Source: Arthrobacter sp. Soil782 (GTDB lineage: Bacteria; Actinomycetota; Actinomycetes; Actinomycetales; Micrococcaceae). Taken from it: a stretch of 64,000 bases of DNA. A model generated the notes under the pieces. That model made no database searches, was not told the origin of the DNA, and worked only from the letters and a program-made list of their open reading frames with translations. Every line of letters begins with the position of its first letter. The stretch's first letter is position 1. Of the stretch, positions 36,442 through 44,797 are shown in pieces. The translations under genes were made by a program, and so were the position numbers. Location: assembly GCF_001428435.1 (NCBI RefSeq), contig NZ_LMSO01000009.1, forward strand, positions 67,237 through 131,236, given 5' to 3'.

Positions 36442-37457
36442 TATCCTTCCAGTCCACTGCGGGAGCTAAGGGAGTTTGAGCGGCCCAGGGCGCGGTCAAC
36501 TCCATCGAGTATGCGGTCCAGATCCGGTAGATGATGGAACTCAAGCTTGGAGTAGGGGTACGGGATGTCGAATCCCGTCACGCGGACCGGTGCGTGCTCC
36601 AGGTGGTAGAAGCAACGCTCGGTGATGCTCGCCGCAATTTCGGCGCCGAGGCCGCCAGACTGAGCGGCTTCATGCGTAATGATCAGGCGTCCGGTTTTCC
36701 GCACCGACTTCTCCACGGTCGCGAAATCGATCGGCGCAAGGGACCGCAGGTCAATCACCTCAATCGAGATGCCGTCGTCGGAGGCTGCAATGGCGGCGTT
36801 CTGCGCCGTCGGCACCAGAGGCCCGTAGGTGACGAGCGTGACGTCACTGCCCTCGGTAACCACTTTCGCGTCATTCATGCTGGTGGCGCCCAGGTCCACG
36901 CCCTCGTCCACCTCACCCTTCACGTGATAGCGGCGCTTCGGTTCGAAATAGAGCACAGGGTCATCGCTCGCAATTGCCTGCTGGATCATCACAAAAGCAT
37001 CCTGGGGGTTGGAGACGCTCACAACCCGCAGCCCGGACGTGTGGGTGAAGTACGCTTCCGGGGACTCCGAGTGGTGCTCCGGGGATCCGATACCGCCGCC
37101 GAACGGCACCCGGATGGTCAGCGGCACCTTGACGGCACCCTGGGTCCGGTAGTGCAGCTTGGCAACCTGGCACACGATCTGGTCGAACGCCGGGTAGATG
37201 AAGCCATCGAACTGGATTTCGACGACGGGACGGTAGCCACGGTAGGCCAGGCCGACTGCCGTGCCCATGATGCCGGACTCCGCGAGCGGCGTATCGAGGA
37301 CGCGGTGGGACCCGAAGTCCTTCTGCAGGCCGTCGGTGATGCGGAAAACGCCGCCCAACTTTCCGATGTCCTCGCCCATCAGGACAACCTTCGGGTCATT
37401 TTCCATGGCCCTGCGAAGGCCTGCGTTGATGGCACGGCCGAATGTCATGGTGGACAT
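36441..37457 (-). CDS. bkdB: Branched-chain 2-oxoacid dehydrogenase E1 beta
   Basis: The 338-aa E1 beta subunit begins MTFGRAINAGLRRAMENDPKVVLMGEDIG and has GTAVGLAYRGYRPVVEIQF, RVPFGGGIGSPEHHSESPEAYF and the second-half SVRKTGRLIITHEAAQSGGLGAEIAA, all hallmarks of this subunit. It forms the TPP-binding alpha2beta2 tetramer with BkdA and decarboxylates the 2-oxoacids of Leu, Ile and Val. The start shares one base with the bkdA stop (TGATG), so synthesis is coupled. Confidence 0.95.
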   Translation of the reverse strand: MSTMTFGRAINAGLRRAMENDPKVVLMGEDIGKLGGVFRITDGLQKDFGSHRVLDTPLAESGIMGTAVGLAYRGYRPVVEIQFDGFIYPAFDQIVCQVAKLHYRTQGAVKVPLTIRVPFGGGIGSPEHHSESPEAYFTHTSGLRVVSVSNPQDAFVMIQQAIASDDPVLYFEPKRRYHVKGEVDEGVDLGATSMNDAKVVTEGSDVTLVTYGPLVPTAQNAAIAASDDGISIEVIDLRSLAPIDFATVEKSVRKTGRLIITHEAAQSGGLGAEIAASITERCFYHLEHAPVRVTGFDIPYPYSKLEFHHLPDLDRILDGVDRALGRSNSLSSRSGLEG

Positions 37458-38608
37458 CAGCGGTTCACCTCCCTGGAGGAGTTGGATGCAGCGGTATCTG
37501 CGTCGGCGGAATCAAAGTACTTCAGATACTGCTCATAGGAGTCCTGCTGGCGATCGAGCCATGAATTCGGCTCACTGTAGACGTGCTTGAAGACGTCAAG
37601 GACCTGCGGCTCCGGCATAGAGATGCAGCCCTCGCGAAGCCGGGCGGCGACGTCGTCGGCGGTGGCCTTGACGGAATCCGCCACCTCCGCGGACAGCAGG
37701 CCGCGTGCGTCCAGAAGCGCAGCCAGGCGTGCGATGGGATCCTTCGCGGCCCAGTCCTCAAGCTCGTTCGCGTCCCGGTAGCGGGTGGGGTCATCCGCCG
37801 TAGTGTGCGGTCCCATCCGGTAGGTCACCGCCTCGATGAAGGTGGGACCGCCGCCGGTCCGGGCGCGATCGAGCGCCTCACGGGTAACGGCGAGGCACGC
37901 GAGCACATCGTTGCCGTCCACGCGGACGGAGGGGATGCCGAATCCGGGCGCGCGGTGGGCAATGGGCACGTGTGCCTGCAACCCGACCGGCTCGGAGATG
38001 GCCCAGTGGTTGTTCTGGCAGAAGAAGATGACGGGCGCCTGGTAACTGGCGGCAAACACCATAGCCTCGTTGACATCGCCCTGGCTCGTGGCGCCGTCTC
38101 CGAAGTAGGTGACCGCAACGGAGTCTGCACCGTCCGCCAGAACGCCCATGGCGTATCCGGTGGCGTGCAGGGTCTGCGCGCCGATGATGACCTGCGGCGG
38201 AGCCATGTTGATGGCGTAGGGATCCCAGCCGGCGGAGGCGTTGCCCCGCCAGACGCGCAGGAGATCCGTGAGGTCCACGCCGCGGCAGTAGGCAACGCCG
38301 TTCTCGCGGTAGCTGGAGAAAACGAAGTCATCCTCGCGCAGAGCGCGTCCCGAGCCGATCTGCGCCGCTTCCTGTCCCAGCAACGGCGGCCACAGCGCAA
38401 GCTCACCCTGGCGTTGGAGAGCCGTGGCTTCGGCATCGATCCGGCGGATGACGATCATGTCCTCGTACAGGGCCTGCAGAGCGGCGTCGTCGACGTCGGA
38501 GACCCAGCGGTCGTACGCGGCGTTGCTTCGGCGCTCGCCGTTGGGCGCGATGAGCTGGACCAGCTCATCCTGCGTGGCGTCCGCATCGTTGTTCAGAGGC
38601 ACGTTCAC
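37457..38608 (-). CDS. bkdA: Branched-chain 2-oxoacid dehydrogenase E1 alpha
   Basis: The 383-aa E1 alpha subunit has the thiamine diphosphate motif GDGATSQGDVNEA to CQNNHWA (about residues 167-200). EALYEDMIVIRRIDAEATALQRQGEL-type N-terminal helices precede it, and the phosphorylation-loop region YRMGPHTTADDPTRYR follows. It is the first gene of bkdABC. The 208-nt gap 38609-38816 to the divergent Lrp gene contains a small dyad (38767-38779) and must hold both promoters. Confidence 0.95.
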   Translation of the reverse strand: MNVPLNNDADATQDELVQLIAPNGERRSNAAYDRWVSDVDDAALQALYEDMIVIRRIDAEATALQRQGELALWPPLLGQEAAQIGSGRALREDDFVFSSYRENGVAYCRGVDLTDLLRVWRGNASAGWDPYAINMAPPQVIIGAQTLHATGYAMGVLADGADSVAVTYFGDGATSQGDVNEAMVFAASYQAPVIFFCQNNHWAISEPVGLQAHVPIAHRAPGFGIPSVRVDGNDVLACLAVTREALDRARTGGGPTFIEAVTYRMGPHTTADDPTRYRDANELEDWAAKDPIARLAALLDARGLLSAEVADSVKATADDVAARLREGCISMPEPQVLDVFKHVYSEPNSWLDRQQDSYEQYLKYFDSADADTAASNSSREVNR

Positions 38609-38766
38609 TCATCCTTCTTCTTACCGGCTTCGGCGTTTGTACACCGGCCAACCGCAGCCTCCGACGCCGATCCGTGGGTGTTCGGCGGGCCGAGGGCACC
38701 GTTGCCCGAGGTTTAGTGTGACGATACTCACGCAAGCCACACAGCACAACCGAACATGGAATGACT

Positions 38767-38779
38767 GAGCATTGTGCTC
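38767..38779. promoter_or_regulatory. Dyad GAGCA-TTG-TGCTC, candidate Lrp site
   Basis: A perfect 13-nt palindrome lies 38-50 nt before the start of the Lrp-type regulator and in the divergent promoter region of bkdABC. The size and position suit an Lrp/AsnC operator; binding has not been shown. Confidence 0.5.
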
Positions 38780-38816
38780 GATTCGCTGCCTTCGCGCCGT
38801 GCTACCGTTGCGCACT

Positions 38817-39287
38817 ATGCAGCCCCTTGATGCCACCGACACGCGGCTCCTTCTCGCGCTGGCGCGGGACTCCCGGCGGACCGTCGTCGCGCTCGCCCAA
38901 AAGCTGGGGCTCTCGCGCAATACCGTCCAGGCACGGATGACCCGGCTGGAAAAGAATTCGACCTTCCTGTCCTTTGAACGGCGGATCAATCCGGCAGCGC
39001 TCGGCTACCCGCTCACCGCGTTCATCAATGTCCACGTGGACCAGCGGAAACTCGGCTCCATCACCGGCCAGCTCGCCGGTATCCCCGAGGTCCTCGAGGC
39101 GCACGGGCTGACCGGGCAGGCGGACATCCTGGTCCGCGTGGTGTCAGTGGACGCCGAAGACCTCTTCCGGATCAATGGAAAGATCCTGGCCTGCGACGGA
39201 GTGGAACGCTGCGATACCTCCCTCGCCATGCACGAGTTGATTCCTTACCGCATGGAGCCCCTGCTGGAGCGCGGTTCCGCGGAGTAG
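38817..39287 (+). CDS. Lrp/AsnC family regulator, probable BkdR
   Basis: The 156-aa protein has the winged helix (DATDTRLLLALARDSRRTVVALAQKLGLSRNTVQARMTRL, residues 4-43) and the RAM effector domain (FINVHVDQRKLGSITGQLAGIPEVLEAHGLTGQADILVRVV). ATG at 38817 gives the standard Lrp start. It diverges from bkdA, and Lrp-type BkdR proteins are known activators of bkd operons that sense branched-chain amino acids. That role is inferred from position. Confidence 0.9.
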   Translation: MQPLDATDTRLLLALARDSRRTVVALAQKLGLSRNTVQARMTRLEKNSTFLSFERRINPAALGYPLTAFINVHVDQRKLGSITGQLAGIPEVLEAHGLTGQADILVRVVSVDAEDLFRINGKILACDGVERCDTSLAMHELIPYRMEPLLERGSAE

Positions 39288-39394
39288 CCTCTTCCATTCC
39301 TGATCCGAAACAGCAGAACCATCCAAAGTGAGAACTGATCCGAATGGTGTGCGGAGCTCCACCAGGGAGCGCACATCACACGAAAGGCATCACC

Positions 39395-39814
39395 ATGGGA
39401 ACCTCCCCCAACCGGCTACTCGCAACCGTCTTCGGAGCCGTCTATCTGCTCGTCGGGATCCTCGGCTTCTTCGTTACGGCCGGTGTCGGCTTCTTCGCGA
39501 CCGAGGGCAACACGCTCATCATCTTCGAAGTCAACCCGCTCCACAACATCATTCACCTCGCAATCGGCGCAGCACTGCTGCTTGCAGGACTCAACTCGGT
39601 GAGCGCCGCCAAGGGCGTCAACACCACCGTGGGTGCGGTCTACCTCCTGGTGGGCATCCTCGGGCTCTTCCTGGTCGGCACCTCGCTGAACATCATTGCC
39701 CTCAACGGCGCGGACAACGTTCTGCACCTCGCGAGCGCTGTCCTCCTGCTGGGCGTAGGCCTGTCACAGGACAAGAACGTGCGCACCTCCAGCACCCACG
39801 CACACACCGCGTAG
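39395..39814 (+). CDS. DUF4383 membrane protein
   Basis: This 139-aa protein has four hydrophobic helices and two related halves: FGAVYLLVGILGFF near residue 12 and VGAVYLLVGILGLF near 79. Each is followed by a helix containing NPLHNIIHLAIGAALLLAG or ADNVLHLASAVLLLGVG. The repeated HNIIHL/DNVLHL motif is the DUF4383 signature. The function is unknown; such proteins are often stress-induced in actinobacteria. ATG at 39395 follows AAAGG. A small 5'-leader hairpin (39348-39375) and an 11-nt direct repeat CTGATCCGAA lie upstream. Confidence 0.85.
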   Translation: MGTSPNRLLATVFGAVYLLVGILGFFVTAGVGFFATEGNTLIIFEVNPLHNIIHLAIGAALLLAGLNSVSAAKGVNTTVGAVYLLVGILGLFLVGTSLNIIALNGADNVLHLASAVLLLGVGLSQDKNVRTSSTHAHTA

Positions 39815-39830
39815 TCCGGACGTCGCTTTG

Positions 39831-40472
39831 ATGAACAGTGCTGCGGTTGAGGAGCGGGCCCTGCCCGCTCCTCAACCGCGCGCCGACGCGGAGCAGGGCA
39901 CCACGGGTGAACTGCTCCGCCTGTTGGCCGGATTCACTGCCCTCGGCTCAGGCCTGACGTTCTTTGCCCTCGCAGCCGACGCCCTGCTGGCTGCCGGCGG
40001 CATCCTGAATGTTGTGGTGGGAATGCTCACCGGCCTGTGGGCGGCCGCACTGACCCTCTGGGGAATTCTGGCGCTGCGCGGAACGCCAGAGCGGAACCGG
40101 GGTTCTGCCCTGCTGGCAATTGTGGTGCCTGCCGTTCTTCCCGGTGCTGCCGCCGTCGTGCTGGGTGTTCTGGTGTGGGGTGCGCTGCTCGCGCCGGCCG
40201 GAAGCAGGAACTTCGACCTCACGCTTGCCTCCGCACTGGCGCTCGTCCTCCTGCAGCTCGGTTGCCGCGGCGCCCTGCGCCGGCGTGCAGACCGTTCAGC
40301 TGCCGGCGCGAAGCTCTCCCCCGGCAGGCTCCTCACCGGGCTCTTCCTCTCTGCCGTCCTGGTTGCCGGAATTACGACGCCGGGACTCGCCGCATCAACG
40401 GCCGGTGACAATGCGGTGCCGCACGGCGAGCACGGCCTGGTTCCCGCTCCGGCGGAGCATCCCGGTCACTGA
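39831..40472 (+). CDS. Hypothetical membrane protein
   Basis: The 213-aa product has about four to five hydrophobic segments (for example GILNVVVGMLTGLWAAALTLWGIL, AIVVPAVLPGAAAVVLGVLVWGALL). A basic cytoplasmic loop follows (CRGALRRRADRSAAGAKLSPGR), then a final helix and a periplasmic His-containing tail (HGEHGLVPAPAEHPGH) that could bind metal. I do not recognise the family. It follows the DUF4383 gene by 16 nt and is probably co-transcribed. Confidence 0.6.
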   Translation: MNSAAVEERALPAPQPRADAEQGTTGELLRLLAGFTALGSGLTFFALAADALLAAGGILNVVVGMLTGLWAAALTLWGILALRGTPERNRGSALLAIVVPAVLPGAAAVVLGVLVWGALLAPAGSRNFDLTLASALALVLLQLGCRGALRRRADRSAAGAKLSPGRLLTGLFLSAVLVAGITTPGLAASTAGDNAVPHGEHGLVPAPAEHPGH

Positions 40473-40515
40473 ACAAGCGAGTTCATGAACAGGCAAGTTC
40501 GCGAAGATGACAGAA

Positions 40516-40544
40516 GGGGCCGGAATCGACATGATTCCGGCCCC
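40516..40544. terminator. Hairpin between convergent genes before actP end
   Basis: GGGGCCGGAATC and GATTCCGGCCCC form a perfect 12-bp stem with a 5-nt loop, located 19 nt past the actP stop on the minus strand and 44 nt past the plus-strand membrane gene. It is a likely bidirectional terminator without a long U tract. Confidence 0.75.
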
Positions 40545-40562
40545 TGCTGCGTCTAGTTGGGA

Positions 40563-42182
40563 CTAGTGGCTGGTCGCCTTTTCCGCGCCTACCCCTGTCA
40601 GCGAGCGGACCTCCATCTCCGCCTGCTTCTGCGCATCCTCAGTCCGCTTGGCCAGCACGGTGCCGAGCCAGCCCAGGAAGAACGCCAGCGGGATCGAGAC
40701 GATGCCCGGATTGCTGAGCGGGAACCAGGAGAAGTCAGCCGTCTGGATCATCGACTTCTCCCCGCCGGAGACCACCGGTGAGAACGCGATCAGGATGATT
40801 GCGGTGAGCAGGCCGCCGTACATGCTCCACAGCGCGCCCTGGGTGTTGAACTTCTGCCAGAACAGCGAGTAGATGATGGTTGGCAGGTTGGCGCTCGCCG
40901 CCACGGCGAAGGCCAGCGCGACGAGGAACGCAACGTTCTGTCCCTGCGCACCTATTCCGCCGACAATCGACAGCACACCGATAACGACGACGGTGCGGCG
41001 CGCCACCTTCACCTCACCGTCCGGATCCACCTTGCCCCGGCGAACCACGTTCGCGTAGATGTCATGCGCGAAGGATGCGGCGGCGGTAATGGTAAGTCCC
41101 GCAACCACCGCGAGGATGGTGGCGAAGGCAACTGCGGAGATGATTCCCAGCAGGAATGGCCCGCCGAGTTCGAACGCCAGCAGCGGTGCGGCCGAGTTGA
41201 CGCCGCCGGGTGCATTGTTGATGCGGTCGGCGCCAATGAGGGCTCCGGCGCCGTAGCCGAGAACCAGCGTGAACAGGTAGAACGCTCCGATGAGCCAGAT
41301 CGCCCACACCACTGAGCGGCGGGCTTCCTTGGCTGTGGGAACGGTGTAGAAGCGCATGAGAACGTGCGGCAGGGCCGCGGTTCCCAGGACGAGCGCCAGT
41401 GCCAGGGACACGAAGTCCAGGCGGGTGGTGCCCGAGGCGCCGTACTGCAGTCCCGGGCCGGTGATGGCAGGGTTGCCGGAGGTCTCGATTGCAGCACCGA
41501 GCAGGGTCGAGAGGTTGAAGTCGTGCAGGGCGAGCACCCAGATGGTCATCACGAATGCGCCCGCGATGAGCAGGCAGGCCTTGATGATCTGGACCCAGGT
41601 GGTGCCTTTCATGCCGCCGATCAGCACGTACAGGATCATGAGCCCGCCAACCACGGTGATGACGAGGGACTGTCCCAGCCGGTCGTCGATGCCGAGGAGC
41701 AGGGACACCAGGGCGCCGGCTCCGGCCATCTGCGCCAGGAGGTAGAAGAAGCAGACAGCGAGTGTGGTGATGGCCGCTGCTATCCGTACGGGACGCTGCT
41801 GCAGCCGGAAGGACAGGACGTCCGCCATCGTGAACTTTCCCGTGTTGCGGAGCAGTTCCGCGACGAGGAGCAGTGCCACCAGCCAGGCGACCAGGAAGCC
41901 GATCGAGTACAGGAATCCGTCATAACCGTTGATCGCAATGGCGCCCACGATGCCGAGGAAGGACGCGGCGGACAGGTAGTCCCCGGCAATAGCCGTTCCG
42001 TTCTGCGGGCCGGTGAAGGATCGTCCGGCAGCGTAGTAGTCCGCCGCCGTCTTGTTGTTGCGGCTCGCGCGCAGCACGATCACAAGGGTGATTGCCACAA
42101 AAATGCCGAAAATGGTGATGTTCAGCCAGGGCTCGCCGACCTGCGTCGTCTCAACGGTCTGCAGCGGCAGGTACTGCCTCAT
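40563..42182 (-). CDS. actP: Cation/acetate symporter (SSS family)
   Basis: This 539-aa sodium:solute symporter has about 13 helices and the ActP-like signature RSFTGPQNGTAIAGDYLSAASFLGIVGAIA in the second helix region, followed by RPVRIAAAITTLAVCFFYLLAQMAGAGALV. It should take up acetate or related monocarboxylates with a cation. It overlaps by 4 nt the end of the DUF485 gene upstream, the common actP arrangement. The unit diverges from the LytS-type kinase gene and has 23-nt repeats in the shared promoter region. Confidence 0.92.
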   Translation of the reverse strand: MRQYLPLQTVETTQVGEPWLNITIFGIFVAITLVIVLRASRNNKTAADYYAAGRSFTGPQNGTAIAGDYLSAASFLGIVGAIAINGYDGFLYSIGFLVAWLVALLLVAELLRNTGKFTMADVLSFRLQQRPVRIAAAITTLAVCFFYLLAQMAGAGALVSLLLGIDDRLGQSLVITVVGGLMILYVLIGGMKGTTWVQIIKACLLIAGAFVMTIWVLALHDFNLSTLLGAAIETSGNPAITGPGLQYGASGTTRLDFVSLALALVLGTAALPHVLMRFYTVPTAKEARRSVVWAIWLIGAFYLFTLVLGYGAGALIGADRINNAPGGVNSAAPLLAFELGGPFLLGIISAVAFATILAVVAGLTITAAASFAHDIYANVVRRGKVDPDGEVKVARRTVVVIGVLSIVGGIGAQGQNVAFLVALAFAVAASANLPTIIYSLFWQKFNTQGALWSMYGGLLTAIILIAFSPVVSGGEKSMIQTADFSWFPLSNPGIVSIPLAFFLGWLGTVLAKRTEDAQKQAEMEVRSLTGVGAEKATSH

Positions 42183-42562
42183 TTGGTTCCTCCCTCTGGG
42201 GCCTTGAATACCTCAGGTGCGGCGTCTTCGAGGTCGTTGCGCAGTTCCTCGGCAATGGGATCGAGTCTCCTGTTGGCGTAGCTGACGTACCACATGGTGA
42301 TCCCGAAGGTGCTGACAAACTGCAGCAGCCCGAGGAGCAGTCCGATGTTGACGTTCCCCCACACGGGGGTAGACATGAATTCGTGTGCGTAATCGGCGAG
42401 CAGCACGTACAGGAAGTACCACAGCAGGAATGCTGCTGCCATGGGAAAGACGAAGCTGCGGTGGCGCTTCCTCAATTCCTGAAACTGCGGCCGCTGCTGG
42501 ACTTCCGTAAAATCGACGGGCGCCGACGGCGGTGCGCCGGGTGCGGATGGGTCGTGACCCAT
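42179..42562 (-). CDS. DUF485 membrane protein, ActP partner
   Basis: This 127-aa protein has two membrane helices (about 40-60 and 73-95) and the DUF485 core FQELRKRHRSFVFPMAAAFLLWYFLYVLLADYAHEFM and NIGLLLGLLQFVSTFGITMWYVSYANRRLDPIAEELR. DUF485 proteins (YjcH) are encoded just before acetate symporters. ATG at 42562 follows GAGGAGG and is preferred to an open frame up to 42688. Confidence 0.9.
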   Translation of the reverse strand: MGHDPSAPGAPPSAPVDFTEVQQRPQFQELRKRHRSFVFPMAAAFLLWYFLYVLLADYAHEFMSTPVWGNVNIGLLLGLLQFVSTFGITMWYVSYANRRLDPIAEELRNDLEDAAPEVFKAPEGGTK

Positions 42563-42727
42563 TGATACCTCCTCGTTAGGCTCCCACGCAGGATCAGTAC
42601 CGCACAGGACGGCAGGCAACGAGGGAGTGTGACTCCCATCACTGTTGGTCACATCGTGTGAGGGCGCCAGCACCTTGGGCAGGCACATCGCCCAACGCGC
42701 GTCGGCCTGCGATAAACGGTGCGCCCC

Positions 42728-42796
42728 TGCGCCGAACGGCTCACGGCCACTGCGCCAGACGATTCAAGGCCACCGTGCCGAACGGTTCAGGGCGTG
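42728..42796. promoter_or_regulatory. Three contiguous 23-nt direct repeats, candidate LytTR binding sites
   Basis: Repeats occupy 42728-42750, 42751-42773 and 42774-42796. The first two agree at 18 of 23 positions; the first and third at 16. Each contains GCC-n-n-ACG-n-n-TCA-n-GGC. Read on the minus strand, the core is CCGTTCGGC-like, close to the AlgR-type LytTR half-site. A degenerate fourth unit starts at 42708. The block lies between the actP operon and the kinase gene. Confidence 0.6.
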
Positions 42797-42822
42797 GCAT
42801 GGTTCACCGCTACTCTTGACCC

Positions 42823-44016
42823 ATGCTGAGCCCCGCCGTCGACGCCGCGCTGGTCGGCGCCGTCGTTCTCGTCACCCTCGCGGTGGTGGCGGTCCTCGGC
42901 TTCAGGTTCTCCCGTTCCTACCGTGACCTCGGTTCCGACGCGGACCGCGCCACCTACGCGACGCTGCACACCGTTGCGCAGGCCTCTGAGCACCTGAGGA
43001 CCGGCCTGACGCCGGGCGGAGCGTCGAAGGCGGCACGGCACCTGCGGGGCCTGCTGCGCAGCCAGGCTCTCCTGGTGACGGATCTAAACGGCGTCCTGGC
43101 GTGGGATGGCACCTCCGCCGAACCCGCTGAGGTGATGACCGTTGCGCAGGAGGTCCTCTCCAGCGGGCGGACGCAGATCTTCAAGAGGTTTCGGCTGGGG
43201 CCGGTGACCGGAGGAGAGGAAGGACTTGCCGAGGCTGTTCTGGCACCGATCCGGGTAAACGGCCGGGTGGTGGGAACGGTGGGAGCCTTCGCACCGACAG
43301 TCAGCGCAGGGCTCGTCCGCGCGACGAATGAGGTCGGCGTCTGGGTGGCCACCCAGGTGGAGCTGGCCGAGCTGGACTCCTCGCGCACCCAGCTGATGGA
43401 GGCCGAGGTTCGTGCGCTCCGCGCGCAGATCAGCCCGCACTTCATCTACAACTCCCTGAACGCCATCGCGTCCTTCATCAATACGGACCCGGAGCGGGCG
43501 CGGGAGCTCGTGGTCGAGTTCGCGGACTTCACGCGCTACTCCTTCCGCCGCCACGGCGACTTCACTACCGTGGCGGAGGAGCTGAGGTCCATCGACCGCT
43601 ACCTGCTGCTGGAGCGGGCGCGTTTCGGTGACCGGCTCCGCGTCAGCCTCCAAATCGGTCCGGAGGTGCTCAGCACCGTGATCCCCTTCCTCAGCCTCCA
43701 GCCGCTGGTGGAGAACGCCGTCCGCCACGGCCTCGACTCAAAGGACGGGACAGGCAACATCACCATTACAGCGCACGACGCCGGCGCCTACGCGGTGGTC
43801 ACTGTCGAGGACGACGGCGTGGGGATGGATCCCGATCGCCTGCGCGCCGTGCTTGCCGGGCACGTCGACGGAGTCCACGTAGGGCTGCGGAACGTCGATT
43901 CGAGGTTGCGTCAGGTGTACGGTGACGCCCATGGACTGATCATCGATACCGCACCGGGCGCCGGCACACTGATCACGCTGCGCGTTCCGAAATCCCAGCC
44001 CGCCCACCAGACCTGA
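42823..44016 (+). CDS. LytS-type sensor histidine kinase
   Basis: This 397-aa kinase has one N-terminal membrane helix (about 8-28), a GAF-like cytoplasmic domain (about 45-180, ending GTVGAFAPTVSAGLV), the His_kinase box AQISPHFIYNSLNAIASF with phospho-acceptor His206, and the ATPase domain LQPLVENAVRHGLDSKDGTGN, VEDDGVGMD and GVHVGLRNVDSRL. It belongs to the LytS/YehU class that partners LytTR regulators. It probably senses a metabolic signal tied to the nearby symporters; the ligand is unknown. The ribosome binding site is weak. Confidence 0.9.
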   Translation: MLSPAVDAALVGAVVLVTLAVVAVLGFRFSRSYRDLGSDADRATYATLHTVAQASEHLRTGLTPGGASKAARHLRGLLRSQALLVTDLNGVLAWDGTSAEPAEVMTVAQEVLSSGRTQIFKRFRLGPVTGGEEGLAEAVLAPIRVNGRVVGTVGAFAPTVSAGLVRATNEVGVWVATQVELAELDSSRTQLMEAEVRALRAQISPHFIYNSLNAIASFINTDPERARELVVEFADFTRYSFRRHGDFTTVAEELRSIDRYLLLERARFGDRLRVSLQIGPEVLSTVIPFLSLQPLVENAVRHGLDSKDGTGNITITAHDAGAYAVVTVEDDGVGMDPDRLRAVLAGHVDGVHVGLRNVDSRLRQVYGDAHGLIIDTAPGAGTLITLRVPKSQPAHQT

Positions 44017-44072
44017 GGGTTGCCCTGCGTCCCGTGGCGCGGACGCCTGATCGACCGCGTAACCTAAGGAGC

Positions 44073-44792
44073 ATGGTCAACGTGGTCATCGTGGACGATG
44101 AACTCCCGGCACTCGCCGAACTAGGCTTCCTGCTCTCCAAGGACGCCCGCATCGACGCAATCCATCAGGCGTCCAGCGGCGCCGAGGCTCTCCGGATCCT
44201 GCAAAGCCACCCGATAGATGCACTGTTCCTCGACATCCACATGCCGTCCCTCTCAGGGCTGGACATCGCCAGGGTCATCTCGCGCTTCAGCCGGCCTCCC
44301 GCCGTCGTCTTCGTCACGGCGGACGAGGACCGGGCTCTGGAGGCGTTCGAACTTCGCGCCGTCGATTATTTGCTCAAGCCGGTGCGCACGGAAAGGCTGA
44401 CCGAGTCCGTCCGGCGGATCTGCGAGCTGATGGAGGACGGCGCAGCCACCCCGGACGTCATCACCGTGGATCAGGGCGGCATCAGCAGGATGATCCGGCG
44501 CGATGAGATCCGCTACGTGCAGGCGCAGGGCGACTACGCCCGGCTGCATACGGCCGAGGCGAGCTACCTCATCCGCATTCCACTCAACGACCTCGAACGG
44601 CAATGGGCCGATGCCGGTTTCCTGCGGACGCACCGCTCCTACCTCGTGGCCATGGATCAGGTGACCCAGGTCAAGCTCGGGTCGGGCAGGGCAAGTGTCC
44701 TCGTGGGCGAGGCGGAACTGCCCGTCAGTCGACGACACCTGTCCCAGATCCGCGGCAAGCTGGAAGCCACCCGCCTGAGGCCGGGACAGTAA
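44073..44792 (+). CDS. LytTR family response regulator
   Basis: The 239-aa protein has a receiver domain (residues 1-120; VVIVDDELPA and the phospho-acceptor Asp54 in LFLDIHMPSLSG, with Lys in YLLKPV) and a C-terminal LytTR DNA-binding domain (about 140-235; RYVQAQGDYARLHTAEASYLIR, FLRTHRSYLVAMDQV). ATG at 44073 follows AAGGAGC. It is 56 nt downstream of its kinase. The 23-nt repeats at 42728-42796 are the obvious candidate targets. Confidence 0.93.
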   Translation: MVNVVIVDDELPALAELGFLLSKDARIDAIHQASSGAEALRILQSHPIDALFLDIHMPSLSGLDIARVISRFSRPPAVVFVTADEDRALEAFELRAVDYLLKPVRTERLTESVRRICELMEDGAATPDVITVDQGGISRMIRRDEIRYVQAQGDYARLHTAEASYLIRIPLNDLERQWADAGFLRTHRSYLVAMDQVTQVKLGSGRASVLVGEAELPVSRRHLSQIRGKLEATRLRPGQ

Positions 44793-44797
44793 CGAAC

